From positions 3,100,001 to 3,164,000 of the forward strand of contig OX596339.1 of NCBI GenBank assembly GCA_951394405.1: DNA of 64,000 nt, read 5' to 3'. This document shows, piece by piece, positions 22,443 through 34,348 of the stretch. The notes under the pieces are model-generated. The model was not told the origin of the DNA. It saw only the letters and a program-made list of their open reading frames with translations, and searched no databases. The position numbers and the translations under genes were made by a program. The DNA comes from Coprinellus micaceus. Its lineage: Eukaryota; Basidiomycota; Agaricomycetes; Agaricales; Psathyrellaceae. Position 1 is the first letter of the stretch, and the number at the start of each line of letters is the position of its first letter.

Positions 22443-22903
22443 GGTCTACTCACCAGATTGACAAGACCCGAGCAGTCACTGATTGGGACAATCCATCTTT
22501 TCCCAAAGGGTCATTTGATCGGAACGCGCGACAGCTGCCAGCCCTTCTCCTGTCTGCCTGACACGTCCTGACCACTCAAGGGTCACGATCTTGTCCGGTT
22601 TCAGCAGAATTACTGTGTCGACCAAGCATATAAGCATTCCAAAACCTGACCATAGGGCGAACAGTAAATATCTAAAGGTGGCAAAAATGGATCAACAGCT
22701 GCCCTGGTGACAGCGATGACCACAACCACCTGGGATAAACAGCATGTCCGTTTCACCTGATGTCCTTCTTCGCCACACGGTCTAATTTAACATTGGAGGG
22801 AGCGGCCGAGACAGCTTGGCGAATGCTGTCCCCTTCACAAGTTCGTTCTCCAGCCGCTGTCATTGGGGGTCCGGGCACATATGGTGCGCCTGTCCGCTGC
22901 AGC
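22443..22903. other. region between the hairpin and DUF7918-like gene A
   Basis: No separate gene is seen. A minus-strand open stretch (about 22903-22753, AAGERTCEGDSIRQAVS) lies beyond the stop of gene A in another frame and may be decayed C-terminal sequence of that gene. Confidence 0.3.
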
Positions 22904-24570
22904 TTAGGCACCTTTCCCTGAGCAATGATGAGCAACGAGAGTATCTGCAACACCACTTGGTGGGGTGCTTGTCAACAAACCACTGCAACAGCAGTAAAGG
23001 GGAACTAACAAAACCACTGCAACTGGAGGGGGGTTTGTAAACAAATCCCTGCAACTAGCTGCAGCTATCCGGCAGCCATCATAATTGATGTACCCTTCCC
23101 AATTTGGTAGGCGCCATGTTTGTAATGCAGTCACATGTTGCGCGCTACTGCATGTCCACTCAATCAAACAAACCAAATTATATGTTGCGGGCTCTTGAAA
23201 ATGTTCTCAAACGGGCTCAAATAAAATTTATTATAGAAGTGCGCCCACCCGGCGTGTGCACCGGCACCCTACGGCTGTTAAATTGAGGCCCTTGGGCCGA
23301 GCCCGTGATGAGCGGCGGCAAGGAACCCGGGGGCCCCACATATGTGACTGACGGTCTCACATCGGGGGCCCTGGGACCCTCCCCGGAGCATGGTGGGGCC
23401 CCCCCGGAGGGAGGGGTGCCATGCGGAGTGGGAGGGAGCAACCCATGTGGGAATGTGGGGGCGGTCGCGAATGAAAAACAACTTGCATCACATGATCGCA
23501 TGTTGAACTTGCCTAATTGAGACATCAGAAGTTGATCAGAAGAAGCCTCATCAAAGTCCGAGAAGCAGGGAAGCACCAGCAACAGCTTCTCCAGGGGATT
23601 GTAAACAAACCATGCTGCTGTTGCAGTGGTTTTGTAAGTTCCCCTTTGCTGCTATTGCAGGTGGTTTGTTTACGAAATCCCCGTCTACACCTGTCTGCAA
23701 TTTTGTTTTGCCCCATTAGCTCGAGCAGTCATACATTGGAGAATCGGACTCACCCTTGTCGCGATAACAGAACTGAAAGCTGCAGACTTTGTGTGTCCCA
23801 CTATAGCCCACACTGACGTAATCCTCCTTCAAATCTGTCTCCAAGGCGTCCGCCTCCCCGAACCTAAACCAAATTTATCAATGTCTTCTGTGGGCGTGAA
23901 CACTGCTAGATAGGCGCACTGGATGCAGTGGATCAACCCATTCTTCGCCATGTGACGTTCGTGAACCACGCCATCATGCTCCCACTCCTCCTCAGAATAT
24001 TCTGCGGGTTTCCTCGTGAGCTTAACCACAGAAGTGATACTAAGCTCTATGGTTCCCAGGTGCTCTACATTTCTCTCCAGGAAGGATGGAGCCTCTAAAC
24101 GTGCGTCAGCCGCCTGAAATTTTAAGGAGGCGCTTAACGGTTTGCAATACCAGTTGACTTCAACTCGCCAAACTGGAAATGCCGTGTCGCATCGCCGTCG
24201 GGGGAAACCTCTTTGTCAAAGTATACGACCATGGGTTCCGTCCTTTGCTCTCTCCGAACACAGTCCCCAACGACTTTCACGCGAGAGCCGTCCATGCTCA
24301 CAGTCAAGGCGTGGTGCGTCGCTTTGACCTTCTTGACAGGGATGGAGAGGCCGATCTTAAATTTCTAAAAGCGTTACAAGCCTCAGTAAGTCGCAGCAGT
24401 ACATACTTGACATAGAACGCAAACGGACGCACCTTTCCTGCAACGCAGGCAACCCAACTCTCCAAGACGGGAACTCCCTGGGGATCCAAGAACTCGCCTA
24501 ACGCGTATTCCTCCAATCGAATGCCATCTACCTCAATCCATGCTTCGTATCCGTCCTTGAAGTTTGGCAT
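22904..24570 (-). CDS. DUF7918-like gene A, carrying a transposable element in its last intron
   Basis: The model is complement(join(22904..22944,23754..23863,23920..24094,24151..24364,24433..24570)), 225 aa, all phases closing. Exon 1 (46 aa) reads MPNFKDGYEAWIEVDG and ends CVAGK. Exon 2 has KFKIGLSIP, VSMDGS and MVVYFDKEVSPDGDATRHF. Exon 3 has EHLGTIELSITSVVKL. Exon 4 has VCSFQFCYRDK. Exon 5 starts DTLVA and stops after 13 residues. DUF7918 proteins (agaricomycete-specific, function unknown) typically start with a short AWI-VDG module, a CWIPSEAGK-like motif and an F-F-YR motif followed by L-A-GIAP, matching this order. The gene lacks the basic C-terminal tail of its neighbours. The last intron holds the 743-bp TIR element; the distal acceptor could still be used. 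Confidence 0.6.
22951..23693. mobile_element. 743-bp non-autonomous TIR element (MITE-like)
   Basis: Direct repeats TCTGCAA at 22944-22950 and 23694-23700 bound the element. The ends are inverted repeats over roughly 90 bp, in both orientations holding GGGG, ACAAACCAC, TGCAA(C/T)AGCAG, AAAGGGGAACT and ACAAAACCACTGCAAC in the same order, followed by (G)GTTTGT and AACAAAT. The outermost 11 bases match less well. Within each arm, ACAAA(A)CCACTGCAAC occurs twice as a direct repeat. The interior (about 550 bp) is G+C-rich with no convincing ORF, so a transposase would have to act in trans. Confidence 0.85.
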
Positions 24571-25122
24571 AGCGTATCTGATCACTCTCGTTGTACAGTT
24601 GCCAGTGCTCAAAAATCTGCCGATTGGCCAACGGTGGGGTTGTTCTTCACCGTTCCCGACTTGCTAGTAAAGTGGCCAGGTAGTCATAAAATTTGACACA
24701 ATGGCGGGGAACTCGTTGTTCAGCACACGCCGGGATGAGGGAACGTTGAGGTACAGACGCGACAGGCGTGATGCGGCTGTCCGCGACTCGGACGCGCGTG
24801 TCAAGTTGAAGTCACGCTTGGCCTTGTTTGGTGAAGGCGTGACCGCGCTGCGAAGGGTTTCCTAATGGGCGCTTGACTGCGCTTAAGCCTAGCTAGTGGA
24901 GGTGGGCACCAGTGAGGAAGGCACACAATTTAGGGGCGGCCATCGCCGGCTTGTCTATCGCTGGGCTGTACAAAGCGCCTACTCCATAGAAAGTATTCAA
25001 AGCCAGACTTAACCCTCTTTTCTATTGTGAAAGGTCAAGGGCGTCAATTAGAGAGTAACAGTATATGGTATTATTGAGCCTCGATCGCTGGGGCTTGCTG
25101 GCTTATTGGAAAAGGGCCATGG
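24571..25122. other. intergenic region between DUF7918-like genes A and B
   Basis: Promoter side of gene A and 3' side of gene B. No ORF of interest, no repeat recognised. Confidence 0.4.
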
Positions 25123-27352
25123 TCAGGTACGCAAAGGTTTCCCGGTCTTAACTCGCTTTGGGGGCCTCTCATCGTGTCCGGCGCGTTTCTCTGATAGCCT
25201 GCGTTTGGATTTCAATTTAGCAAGGTGAGTCTTCGAAAGGGAGTCAGCCGATTTGCTCCAAAATGCTAGGCAAAATACGTACCAGCGCCTCAGCGGCGTT
25301 CTTTACCATCAGATCAGCAAGGAAAGTACATAGAAAGATATGTCGGGTTGCTCACCTGCCAAGCTTCGATTTCCGAGTCATGGACACTTGCCTCAGATCC
25401 CTCTTCTTCCTCGTCAGACATTTCAATGTCTTCAGAGTGCTGCTTCTTACCCCTGGAATTTGCCAGGGTATCAACTGGAGACGTCGTGTCGGCATCTTTA
25501 CTCCCCGTTCAAGTGTTATTAGAGAAGAGGACATACTGGAAGTGGCACCCCCGGCTTTGCGTGTAGCAGGTACTGAAGGGCCTCTCCTCGTTAAACCTCA
25601 TCGCATAGTCATATGAGTTACATGCATGGCATGTTTGTTGTGAAAATAAACCTACGGGTTGGTTCACCTATACCTTCTCCTTCAATTGTCATCTCTCGTA
25701 GATTCTGGTTTATGTTCAACTCCGTGTCAACCTCCCCCTTGACCGGTTTTACGGATTCGCTTTCTTCGACTTTAACAGGAACGAGACTCTCGTCGTCGTC
25801 TGAGATCTCTATGACCTCGATTGGTGCTCCTGACTTGCGCACAGGCCCTGGCGCCGGAGGAGCTTGAGGAGCTGGGGTATGGTTAAGGGGAAGGTTTGAC
25901 CTCCGCGAAGTGGAAGGACTCGGATGAGCTGTAGCCGACCCAGACAAAGTTTGAGAGCGTAGCACTCGACCACCTGTTGGGCGTTACATGTGATCAGCAG
26001 TATGTAAAACTGAGAAAGTTATGAATCCCCACTGCTCTGGGCATCTCGATCCTCCGTCCTCGCCGGCTCCCTGGTCCGAGGACCCTTCTTTGAGGGGCCA
26101 CTGGAGGACCCTTTTGCTGCGACTGCTGTACCCTCCCTTTGGATCCCACTCTCTTCAGCAGCGGGAGGGCCGTTTGTGGATACGTGAGCTGCACCTTGCG
26201 ATTGTCGCGGTAAGCAGAAAGCCAACCACACATAGTGACGAAACGCAAACGCCCACTTGGAACTGTGGTGACTTGATCCCGCTGCGGAGCTGGCTCTGGC
26301 GTCACGTATTCCAGGCCACCATTCTCATCGAGAGGGGCTTCATGCTGCCAAGCGTCAAGATGGCCGTTAGATCCTCTGGAGGGAACGTGACCGCCCGTGG
26401 TCGGTGCATTCGACGAGGACGATGCGATGGGGACCGGAGTATTTTTTCCAGGTGCCTTTCCTTCAGCAATGAGTGCCGCTGGGTCGGATGGTGAGCCCAT
26501 CTGATTTTCGGCTCGAATGTAACACGAAACGTACATATATCGCGGTACCAGAACTGGAAGCTGCAGACGTCCGCATGTCCAACATACTTCACTGCATCGA
26601 GTTGCGACCCATCGTACTCCTTTTCTTCTCCGAGTCTATCGGCCATTCGTCAGTTATCTGTGCAGGCGGTGGTGTAAGGAGGATTTTTGTAGTACTGTAC
26701 GGAGTGTGTGAGCCCTTTCTTCTTTTGACTTTCGTGAATGCGGCCGGTTTTGCGAGCAGTTCCGCATTTTGATGCCCCACAGCGCGTTTGATTTCTCACA
26801 AACTTGGAGACAGAGCTGAGGCATACCTCTATCTCGCCTAGGTCATCATGCTGCAAGCCGATGTCCGAATCATTGTCTGAGGGGATAAAATCACGGTGAA
26901 AGGCGGCTCAGTGTTGATGTTTTACCCTCTCCGCGACGCACCTGTGACTTCCAGTGTGCCGAATCGAAAGTTTCGTGTTGCCTTTCCATCGCTGGTTAGC
27001 TCCTCTCCAAACTTGACGACAATATCCTCTGAGATATTGCGATCCTTTTCAACGAACCCGGTGAGGACCTCCATAATCTCACCGTCCACATGAACCGTGA
27101 AAGAATGGTGGTACTTCTTCACCCGCCCTTTGGGTAGCTTGAAACCTATTTTGAACTCCTAGTGCCGGTGAGCTATCGTGCGCCACTTCAAAGCGAGTCG
27201 CAAGTGTCACAAACCTTTCCGCTGACACTGGGAATCCAACAGCCTAGAACGGGGGCTCGCCTCTCGTTTTGGAACTCCTCTACTTCGAACTCTTGCAGCC
27301 TATCTCCATCTACTTCGACCCATGCTTCAAACCCGTTGTCGAACGGAGGCAT
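25123..27352 (-). CDS. DUF7918-like gene B, multi-exon
   Basis: The N-terminal exons are 27352..27215 (138 nt, MPPFDNGFEAWVEVDG to SVSGK), 27158..26942 (EFKIGFKLP, FGEELTSDGKATRNFRFG), 26876..26696 (DDLGEIEVCLSSVSKF) and 26635..26535 (LGEEKEYDG, VCSFQFWYRDI). The next starts at 26478 (SALIAEGKAPGKN). Later exons are low-complexity and acidic (VEVIEISDDDESLV near 25800; MSDEEEEGSEASVHDSE near 25400). The last exon ends with a basic tail (KSKRRLSEKRAG, PPKRVKTGK) and TGA at 25123-25125. The tail looks like a nuclear localisation signal. Exon lengths 138 and 217 equal those of gene D. Several middle junctions were read by phase only. Confidence 0.65.
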
Positions 27353-28324
27353 GGGGATTGATTTGGGATGATGATGGTCACGAAAGAGGAGGCGATTTCT
27401 CAGTGTGGCATAGATCATCTAATATATATAAAGAAATCACCTACATTCGTTTGCATTTGTTTGTTCCGACGCGTTTTTCCCTTGAGTAGACCATCCGTTT
27501 ATGCATCTACCTGCCATTCTAAGTGGATAGGACGTTGGTAATCTATTGCAGTACTTTATTGGCGAGATTTCACGAGCAATAGTGGATTGAGGAACCCACA
27601 ACCTAGGCGCCAAGGCGCTCGGCAAGGCCTCGGCATCGGGTGCGTGAGTCCGTTACATCCGAGGGCTTGCCTTGACCAGCCAGCGCGGACCACACTTTAT
27701 TGTCGTGGACCCGCGTTGTCCTCATCTCAGAGCCACTACCATGTCGCTCAAGTCTCTCGCTATCGCTGATCCTGTCCTCTTCTAACATCGCTCTGCATCG
27801 CAGGCGTAGCCTATGAGCTCGATGGATTGACCCAACAACCCATGTCGTTACTAACACCATAAAACTCTAGAACACGCACCCCACTTCATCTAGAGGCGGC
27901 CATTACGTCGGACCACAACCAGTGTCAGTCAGTCGGACGTCGATTCGTCAACTCAGCCGATGAAATAGTGTTCAGAGAGCACGCCTAAGAAGGCCGCAGG
28001 GATCCAAAACGTAAGTTCAAGAGGTGGCGAAGCGGAGCGAGCCGCATCTTGTAATACAATATAGTAGAGTTTGAACCCCGACAGCATATCCGATATCGCC
28101 CGGCACGTGGATACCTTGACTCTATTGGCCAGTGTTCGACCGTAGAACCTTGGGGCTGCTGTAGTGGACCCAGAACATTTGATGAAGAATCACCTCTCGT
28201 TAACCGCCCACGGCGCTTGTTTTGTGAAGATCAACTCCCGTTCAATCTGATGGTACAGATAGACATACAATCAAGAACGCAGAACGAGCCCTCATCCCCG
28301 TGGATCGGAGACACTCCCACCTCG
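27353..28324. other. intergenic region between DUF7918-like genes B and C
   Basis: About 970 bases with no supportable gene on either strand. It contains the promoter of gene B and the 3' side of gene C. Confidence 0.4.
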
Positions 28325-30051
28325 CTAGTCGTCACCATGCTTCCCCTTGACTCGCTTCGCGCGGCGCCCTTTGTGCGAGCCATCTTTTCTTCCCCGCTTG
28401 CGCTTGGATATTAAGTCAACGAGACGCGCCTGAGTGCGATCTCGTCAGTCGCCTACTGGGTTCAGCAGTGTCTCGCAAAATGTCTACGTGCCTTGACCTC
28501 GCGCTCTGTTGCCAAAACCGCAGCATAGTCCTGGACGCGTGCGGTGTGGAGAATAGTGAGAGATAGAATATACATTCAAAACGCTGGCCCATGGGCGGAC
28601 AGAGACTTACCTGCAAAGCTTCAATTTCTGACTCGTGATCCGACGTTTCGCTTTCGCTGTCACCTGAGATACTGAAGACTTCGATAGGCTCAGTTATTGT
28701 CTGGGACCGCCTGGGAGTCGTGGATGGTCCCCGGGTGGCGTGCTCGCACCAAGATGAGCCGTGCCTCACACCTCCTTACTCGAGGGTAAGCATATGTGAC
28801 CCTACCTGTAAAACGAATAAAAGCCTACCAGTTGCTGTGGAGGTCCGAGAGTTTCTCTGAAGGGCGTGGTTTCCCCCCTTCCTCAGAGCAACCACTGGTC
28901 GAGGCCGAGCTTTTCATGAAGATTAATCGGAGCGCGAATGGTGACGGACGTAAATGGAACACACCCCTTAATACGCTTGTTGAAGGCCCGGGCTGCGAAC
29001 TAAGTGGCATCGCACCTTCGTTTGTTTCCTTCTTAACAACGGCTTGGGTTAATGGAAGAGTTGTCGGGGTAGAAACGTCAGCATGCGAGTGAAGGTCAAC
29101 ATGGCCGTGGTGGGTCTCTGCTAAAGAAGTCGACCCACTCGGGGGAGCTGTCTTGTTAGGATTCGGTGCCCTGCCTTCAGCAATAAGGGTGTCTACAACC
29201 AGGGTCGTCGGATTGTCAGCATACAAGATAAGAACCGTGCACACCGATATTACGATAGTAAAACTGGAAGCTGCAAATATCTGCAGAACCAATATAAGTC
29301 ACGGAGTCCATCATTTCTGCCGCATACGGCTTCTCTTCACCGAACCTGCAAAATCGAAATCAGTATTTTTGGGGAGCAGCGGTTAGAGGCCAGTCGCATG
29401 AAGAAACCGCACTCTACGCAATGGGAAAGCCCCTTCTTCCACCGCTCATGAAGGCAGCGTTTAGCTTGTCCGTCCTCAGCAGCGCTCGCTGTGCGTCGTC
29501 TCGAAAGTTTCGCAACTGAGGCAATTCCGATCTCGATTTCCCCAAGCTTATCGACTTCTCTGTCCAACGAATCGTCATCTGAGTATATCCGTCAATTGCG
29601 TTCAACCATTCTCTAAGGCATCATAGGTACCAGTGAGCGGCAAAGACCCGAACCGGAAATTCCGTGTAGCATTCCCATCGGGGACGAGTTCCTCTCCAAA
29701 GTAGAGCACCATAGGTTCCGAGTCTTTGATCGTAGGGTCCCTTCCACACAGCTGGATAGTGTTTCGACCTGTGAGCCATCCATACTGACGTTCAAAGCAA
29801 AGTGGGTGTATTTGACTTTCTTTGCCGGAAGAGAGAAGCCAATCTTGAACTCCTATGCATTCGAGTCCCAAAATAAGCGCAAAGTATACAGCGAGGATCA
29901 AGGAACATACCTTTCCACTCACGCAGGGGACCCAGCAGGCCATCACAGGAATGCCCTGCTCATTTTCATACTCCCCTACATCAAACTCCTCCAGCCTTTC
30001 GCCGTCAACCTCGATCCAAGCTTCGAAGCCACCACCGTCGAAAATAGGCAT
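28325..30051 (-). pseudogene. DUF7918-like gene C, frameshifted in exon 2
   Basis: Exon 1 (ATG at 30051) reads MPIFDGGGFEAWIEVDGERL to CVSGK. Exon 2 begins EFKIGFSLPAKKVKYTHF and VSMDGSQVE, but the conserved continuation DSEPMVLYFGEELVPDG lies in another frame; the switch is near 29719-29727 and fits one lost base. Later exons keep frame: DDSLDREVDKLGEIEIG, then FGEEKPYAAEMMDS and ICSFQFYYRN, then DTLIAEGRAPNPNK, an acidic segment EVFSISGDSESETSDHE, and a basic tail ISKRKRGRKDG to KRVKGKHGDD with TAG at 28325-28327. Either a very young pseudogene or a sequencing error. Confidence 0.6.
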
Positions 30052-30663
30052 GGTGGGGTCGGGGAGGGATCGATAACAGCGATATTGTTGATGCTAGACA
30101 AGGCGCACGATCGACCGAAACACAGCAGCGACGAGGAGTTCAGGAGGATCGGGCGGTCGGCCTCCCACGGGATGAGTCGGTTGGATACAAGGTATTTCTT
30201 AGTTGTGGATCTGTCGCTGTGGTATCAGAGCGAGGTTGGATAAGAAGATAGCATCGCGCACCTGTCATCGTACCGCCGCGTGGCCGGGGCGTGGCCTTGT
30301 GTGGCGGGTGCGTGCCCGTAACTGGTGGGGATATGCCAACCACGACAGGCGTCCGAGTGGGGACTACGTACGCGCTTTGAGGTTATAATCCTCGACCAAA
30401 GATGTACAAATCGTTAGTGATAGTAGATGTGGATTTCATTTCCGCGTTGTTGTTTTCCCCAGATCGACCTCTGCCAACGGAGATTTTGTTTTCAGACTGT
30501 TCCCGTACACGCACCTTCCCCATTGCCCACATTGAAAAAGCTCACGGCAATATCATCAACCCTGTTACATTTGCGTCTGGATCCGAACCGTTGGCTACTG
30601 AAGTGGGAGAAGCGCATTATGCCGCTACTATGTCACTGCTCAAGCGCCCACGGATGCCGGCAT
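30052..30663. other. intergenic region between DUF7918-like genes C and D
   Basis: About 610 bases; no gene recognised. Confidence 0.4.
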
Positions 30664-32506
30664 TCAAGCCTCTCGTGGCTCCGTTTTCACGCGTTTTGGG
30701 CGCTTAGCGTGACCGTCACTGGTAAACACACTCCGTGCCCGCTTCTTGGCCGCGAGCTCCCGGATGCGAGCCTGTATCGCAGCATTAGCATGTGGATCTA
30801 ACACACAGGAGCAGACGCATCGCATACCTGATTCTCTACCAACGTCTTCAAATCCTTCGCGCGTGCCTACCCGAGAAGTTGAGAGGGAGATCGATGACGA
30901 GTAATAACGCTCACCTCCAATCTCCCAACCTCTGCCTCTATGCCCTCAGCTTCGCTCCCAGAACATCCCGTCCCCCACCTCTTGGTCTTGAGCTTATCCA
31001 CGCGATCCTGCGAAATAACTGAGCTGTGAACGTCAAAGTTTTGGGGCGGACGACGAACCAGTGCCTCCACTAGTTCCCTTAAATATGGAGCGTGCGCCTA
31101 ATGAGAGGGTCGTTGGACAACAGGTCTGGGAACGATAAACTTGAAGATTTCTCACTTTCAGGGTATCCAATTCTGGATCGTCGGCGGGCGACTTTGGATT
31201 CTTGGCCTGCAGCTCGCTTATCCTCTTCTGCGAAACATCGTTAGCCCTGAAAGTTCCTGGAGACGAGTATCAATATACACACCTCGATATTGAACAGTTT
31301 CTCCCAATGGGCGATACGCTCCTGTTTGGCATGTCAAAATCAACCATAACTGGCACCGAGGGACTGGATGTACTGCCAAGGCTTCCATTTCCGCGTCGTC
31401 GTCTGCTTCAGGGTCCACATCTCGAGGGTTAGGCCCTTCATCTTCATCATCCGAAATTGCAACCACCCCTGGAGAGCTGTTTACGTGACCTGAACCATCT
31501 GCGGTAGCCACTGTCCGATTCGTCACAGCACGATGGCCGTCTTTCGCTATGGCGGATGCGGGTGGGCTGTGACTGTGAGGATGTAGTGGTACGCCGGCAG
31601 CAAGCTCTCCAGGAGGTGCGATGCGATCAGCCACAAGAGTGCCTAGTGAGACGCCAGCGATCGGTTAGGATATGTTGCAGGATAAGGTATGTGGGATGGT
31701 TTACTCTGACCTATGTCTCGATAGTGAATATAAAAATGACATAGCTCTGCAGTTCCAGTGGCTTTGACGAATTTAGAATTGGTGTTTGGCTTGACCTCCC
31801 CGAACCTAGCCAGGGAAATGAACTCGGATGAGAACAAACAATATCATCTGAAAACACTCACTTAACGCAATGCGGGACGCGTTTCTTCGCCCGTTCGTGG
31901 ATTCGGTAGTCTGTTCTACGCTCTTCTTGGATGTAAGCAGGCCTGACAGGCACCGCAACCGTCCGGATGTATGAGTAAATATGTAGATGAATCAGGCCCA
32001 GTTCCTCATCCTCGTTCTCGGGGCATGACTCGTCGTCTACATTCCATTGGGCATTCTCAATCTCCACCTGCGAGCATACACGAAAGAAGACTGACCTGCG
32101 ACCTCCAAGGTATCGAACTGAAAGCTCTGAACCGCGCTGTCACCATCCAGGAGATCCCCTTCAAAGTATACCACCGTCGGTCCAGAGACTGAGCGAGATT
32201 TCGGTATGAAGCAATCGGGGAGGACAACCTCCCAGCCATCTATACAAGCGTCTATCGCTAGGTTATCGCGTTTGAGTTCGGTCGCTGGGAGAGAGCACCC
32301 AATTCTGAACGCCTCAACCAGCCCATTGGTGAGTACGCGGTCTGTCAGGGATATGGTCGTGAACTCACCTTGCCGGCAACACTTGGCACCCAGCACTCGA
32401 CATCCGGTATCCCATCCTCGTCCACTGACTCCTTTACTTTAAACTCCTCGAGCCGCTTTCCGTCAACCTCTATCCACGCATCGAACCCATCTGCAACTGG
32501 GGGCAT
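30664..32506 (-). CDS. DUF7918-like gene D, 444 aa, ten exons
   Basis: All ten exons close in phase: complement(join(30664..30771,30828..30866,30915..31097,31156..31227,31283..31321,31374..31642,31711..31805,31862..32036,32096..32312,32369..32506)). The start reads MPPVADGFDAWIEVDGKRL, then CWVPSVAGK at the first splice. Then AFRIGCSLP, VVYFEGDLLDGDSAVQSF, DDESCPENEDEELGLIHLH, LCHFYIHYRDI and GTLVADRIAPP follow, the DUF7918 order. The C-terminal half is acidic (AISDDEDEGPNP), then helical (ERIAHWEKLFNIE; KRISELQAKNPK), and ends with a basic tail (AKKRARSVF, KRPKRVKTEP) resembling a nuclear localisation signal. Two 39-nt exons are present. This is the most complete member of the local cluster. 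Molecular function is unknown. Confidence 0.75.
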
Positions 32507-33046
32507 TCTGAAATGGTACGTCAAATGTTGGGCCGCGCGTGGGCAGGCTGGGCGGACGTGGCGGGGCAGAAACTTGAGTCTTATTGAACGGGTGTCTTGG
32601 ACTTGAAGAGACTAAGAATGGGGCGAAAAGCAAGAAACAGTGGTTGAGGTGATGGTCGTTCAAGGTCAAGGACCTATGGATCGACCCATCATTCGGCTCG
32701 CGTCCTAGACGCGCCGGCCAATCAGCGATGGGCGCTTGTTGGTCTTGAACAGCTTCGCTCGATATATACCGTATTATGGTATGACTGTCCTCTGTTCACC
32801 TGGTACGCAGGTGAGATGTTTCATCCTCACCTGTAATCCTCAGCCATGCGCCAAAGTTGCGAGAGAGCGATGGATAGTGTATCCTCGAGTGCCAACAATA
32901 AGAGCGAGGAAGAGCGCTACGATAGCGGCTCTCAAAATTTCTAACGCCAGTTTTGGGGTGAGTAATAGCCTCCCTAAGACCCGGTCTCATATCGTTGATT
33001 TATTCCAAATTTCAAAGACGTATATGTATCCGCTCTCATGATTCCC
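32507..33046. other. intergenic region
   Basis: Promoter side of DUF7918-like gene D and 3' side of the reductase gene; a TATA-like GATATATACC lies near 32760. No gene recognised. Confidence 0.4.
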
Positions 33047-34348
33047 TCAAGGAGTCTCCTCTGGATGGACAACGAGCTTGACACCTGACACCTGACCCTT
33101 CTCGATCCTCCTCAGGCCTTCATCGACCCCGTTCAGTCCCCCTGCGAGAACCTCGGTCCTAGCAGGCTAGTACGCGGACGCCCTGGTCAGCACCAGACCC
33201 CGAAAAATGTAAACAGAGCTCTCGTACCTTGATAGATCCGTCCTCGAGGAGCTTCGTAATCTCTGCAAACAGTTCCACAAAGTACACACGGCTCACAGGG
33301 ATAGCTTTGATCGCCATGAAGGACGACTTCACCTTTCTGTCCGGCAAGTCGCCCGTGGCGCCGCCAATGGCGGGGGCGACCGTAACGACTCTCCCCCCAG
33401 GGGCAAGCGCGGCGGTCGCCGAGGCAAACGACGTGGTCTCGTCCCCATAGGCATCGAAGGCGTACTCGAGCTTCGGAAGTCCCTCAATATTCTTGAGCTC
33501 CGCTACGAGCTGCTCTGGAGAGAGCTTGCGGTCCAGAACGTGTGTTGCGCCAAACGCCTGGAGGTACCCCGTGTTGTGGAGGGAGGATGTAGTCACGATA
33601 TAGGTAAATCCTGAGAGCTTTGCGAGCTGGATTGCTGCAAAGGCGGAAAAAGATTAGTCTCGGTATCTGTACGCAGGTTCACAAAAGGAGGTTGGTGACG
33701 CACCAGCGACGCCTGAGGAGGAGGACCCCCCGGCAATGAATATAGCTTTCCCGGAGTGCGCCCCAACCCCACCAGGGGTTAAGATGGATTTCAAGCCAAG
33801 CCCCAAAGGTACCTGCGCGTACAGCCCCATGTATCCTGTGGCAAAGGAGACTGACAGGGTTGACCCATCGTCGTACGACAGCCCAGAGGGTATCTGCCGG
33901 GGGAGAACAGGTTAGGCCGAACACGCCCAAACTAAACAGTGGGTGCTTACAATGGCGGCGGTATCGACATCCGTAAGGGTGTACTCCTGGAACCCACCGT
34001 ACACTGGCGCGAAGTACCCAGCAAAGAAGCTGTTTGGAGCGGTTGTCGTCAGCTGTGTACTTGAAGGAAGCGGAGAAAGCATACTTACACTCGGTCTCCG
34101 ACCTTAAACTTTGTTACCCCCTCTCCCAGCTTGACAACTTCCCCCGCAATATCAAACCCACTAACAATTGGGAACTCCTTCACGGGGCCGTTCTCCAAAT
34201 TCTTCACCCAATAGTCCCCAGGGTTGATGGCGGCAGCCTTGACTTTGACAAGGACTTCGTCCTTCCCAGGCTGGGGGATAGGGTAGGCCCGGTCCAGCAC
34301 GTAGTCAGCTTGGACTTTGGGGAGGAGGAGAGCTTTCTGCGTGGGCAT
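33047..34348 (-). CDS. medium-chain dehydrogenase/reductase, quinone oxidoreductase-like, 351 aa
   Basis: The model is complement(join(33047..33166,33228..33634,33704..33893,33951..34029,34089..34348)), closing exactly at 352 codons. The N terminus MPTQKALLLPK leads to the GroES-like fold (PGKDEVLVKVKAAAINPGDY, FDIAGEVVKLGEGV, FKVGDRV). The nucleotide-binding fold follows, with a Gly/Ser-rich loop (FIAGGSSSSGVAAIQLAK), then LGATHVLDR-like FGATHVLDRKL and LAPGGRVVTVAP. The C terminus VSGVKLVVHPEETP is typical of fungal zinc-independent reductases of this family, which use NAD(P)H to reduce quinones or enone-type substrates. No zinc-ligand Cys cluster is seen. Paralogues lie at 35491-36783 and 62750 onward. 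Confidence 0.85.
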
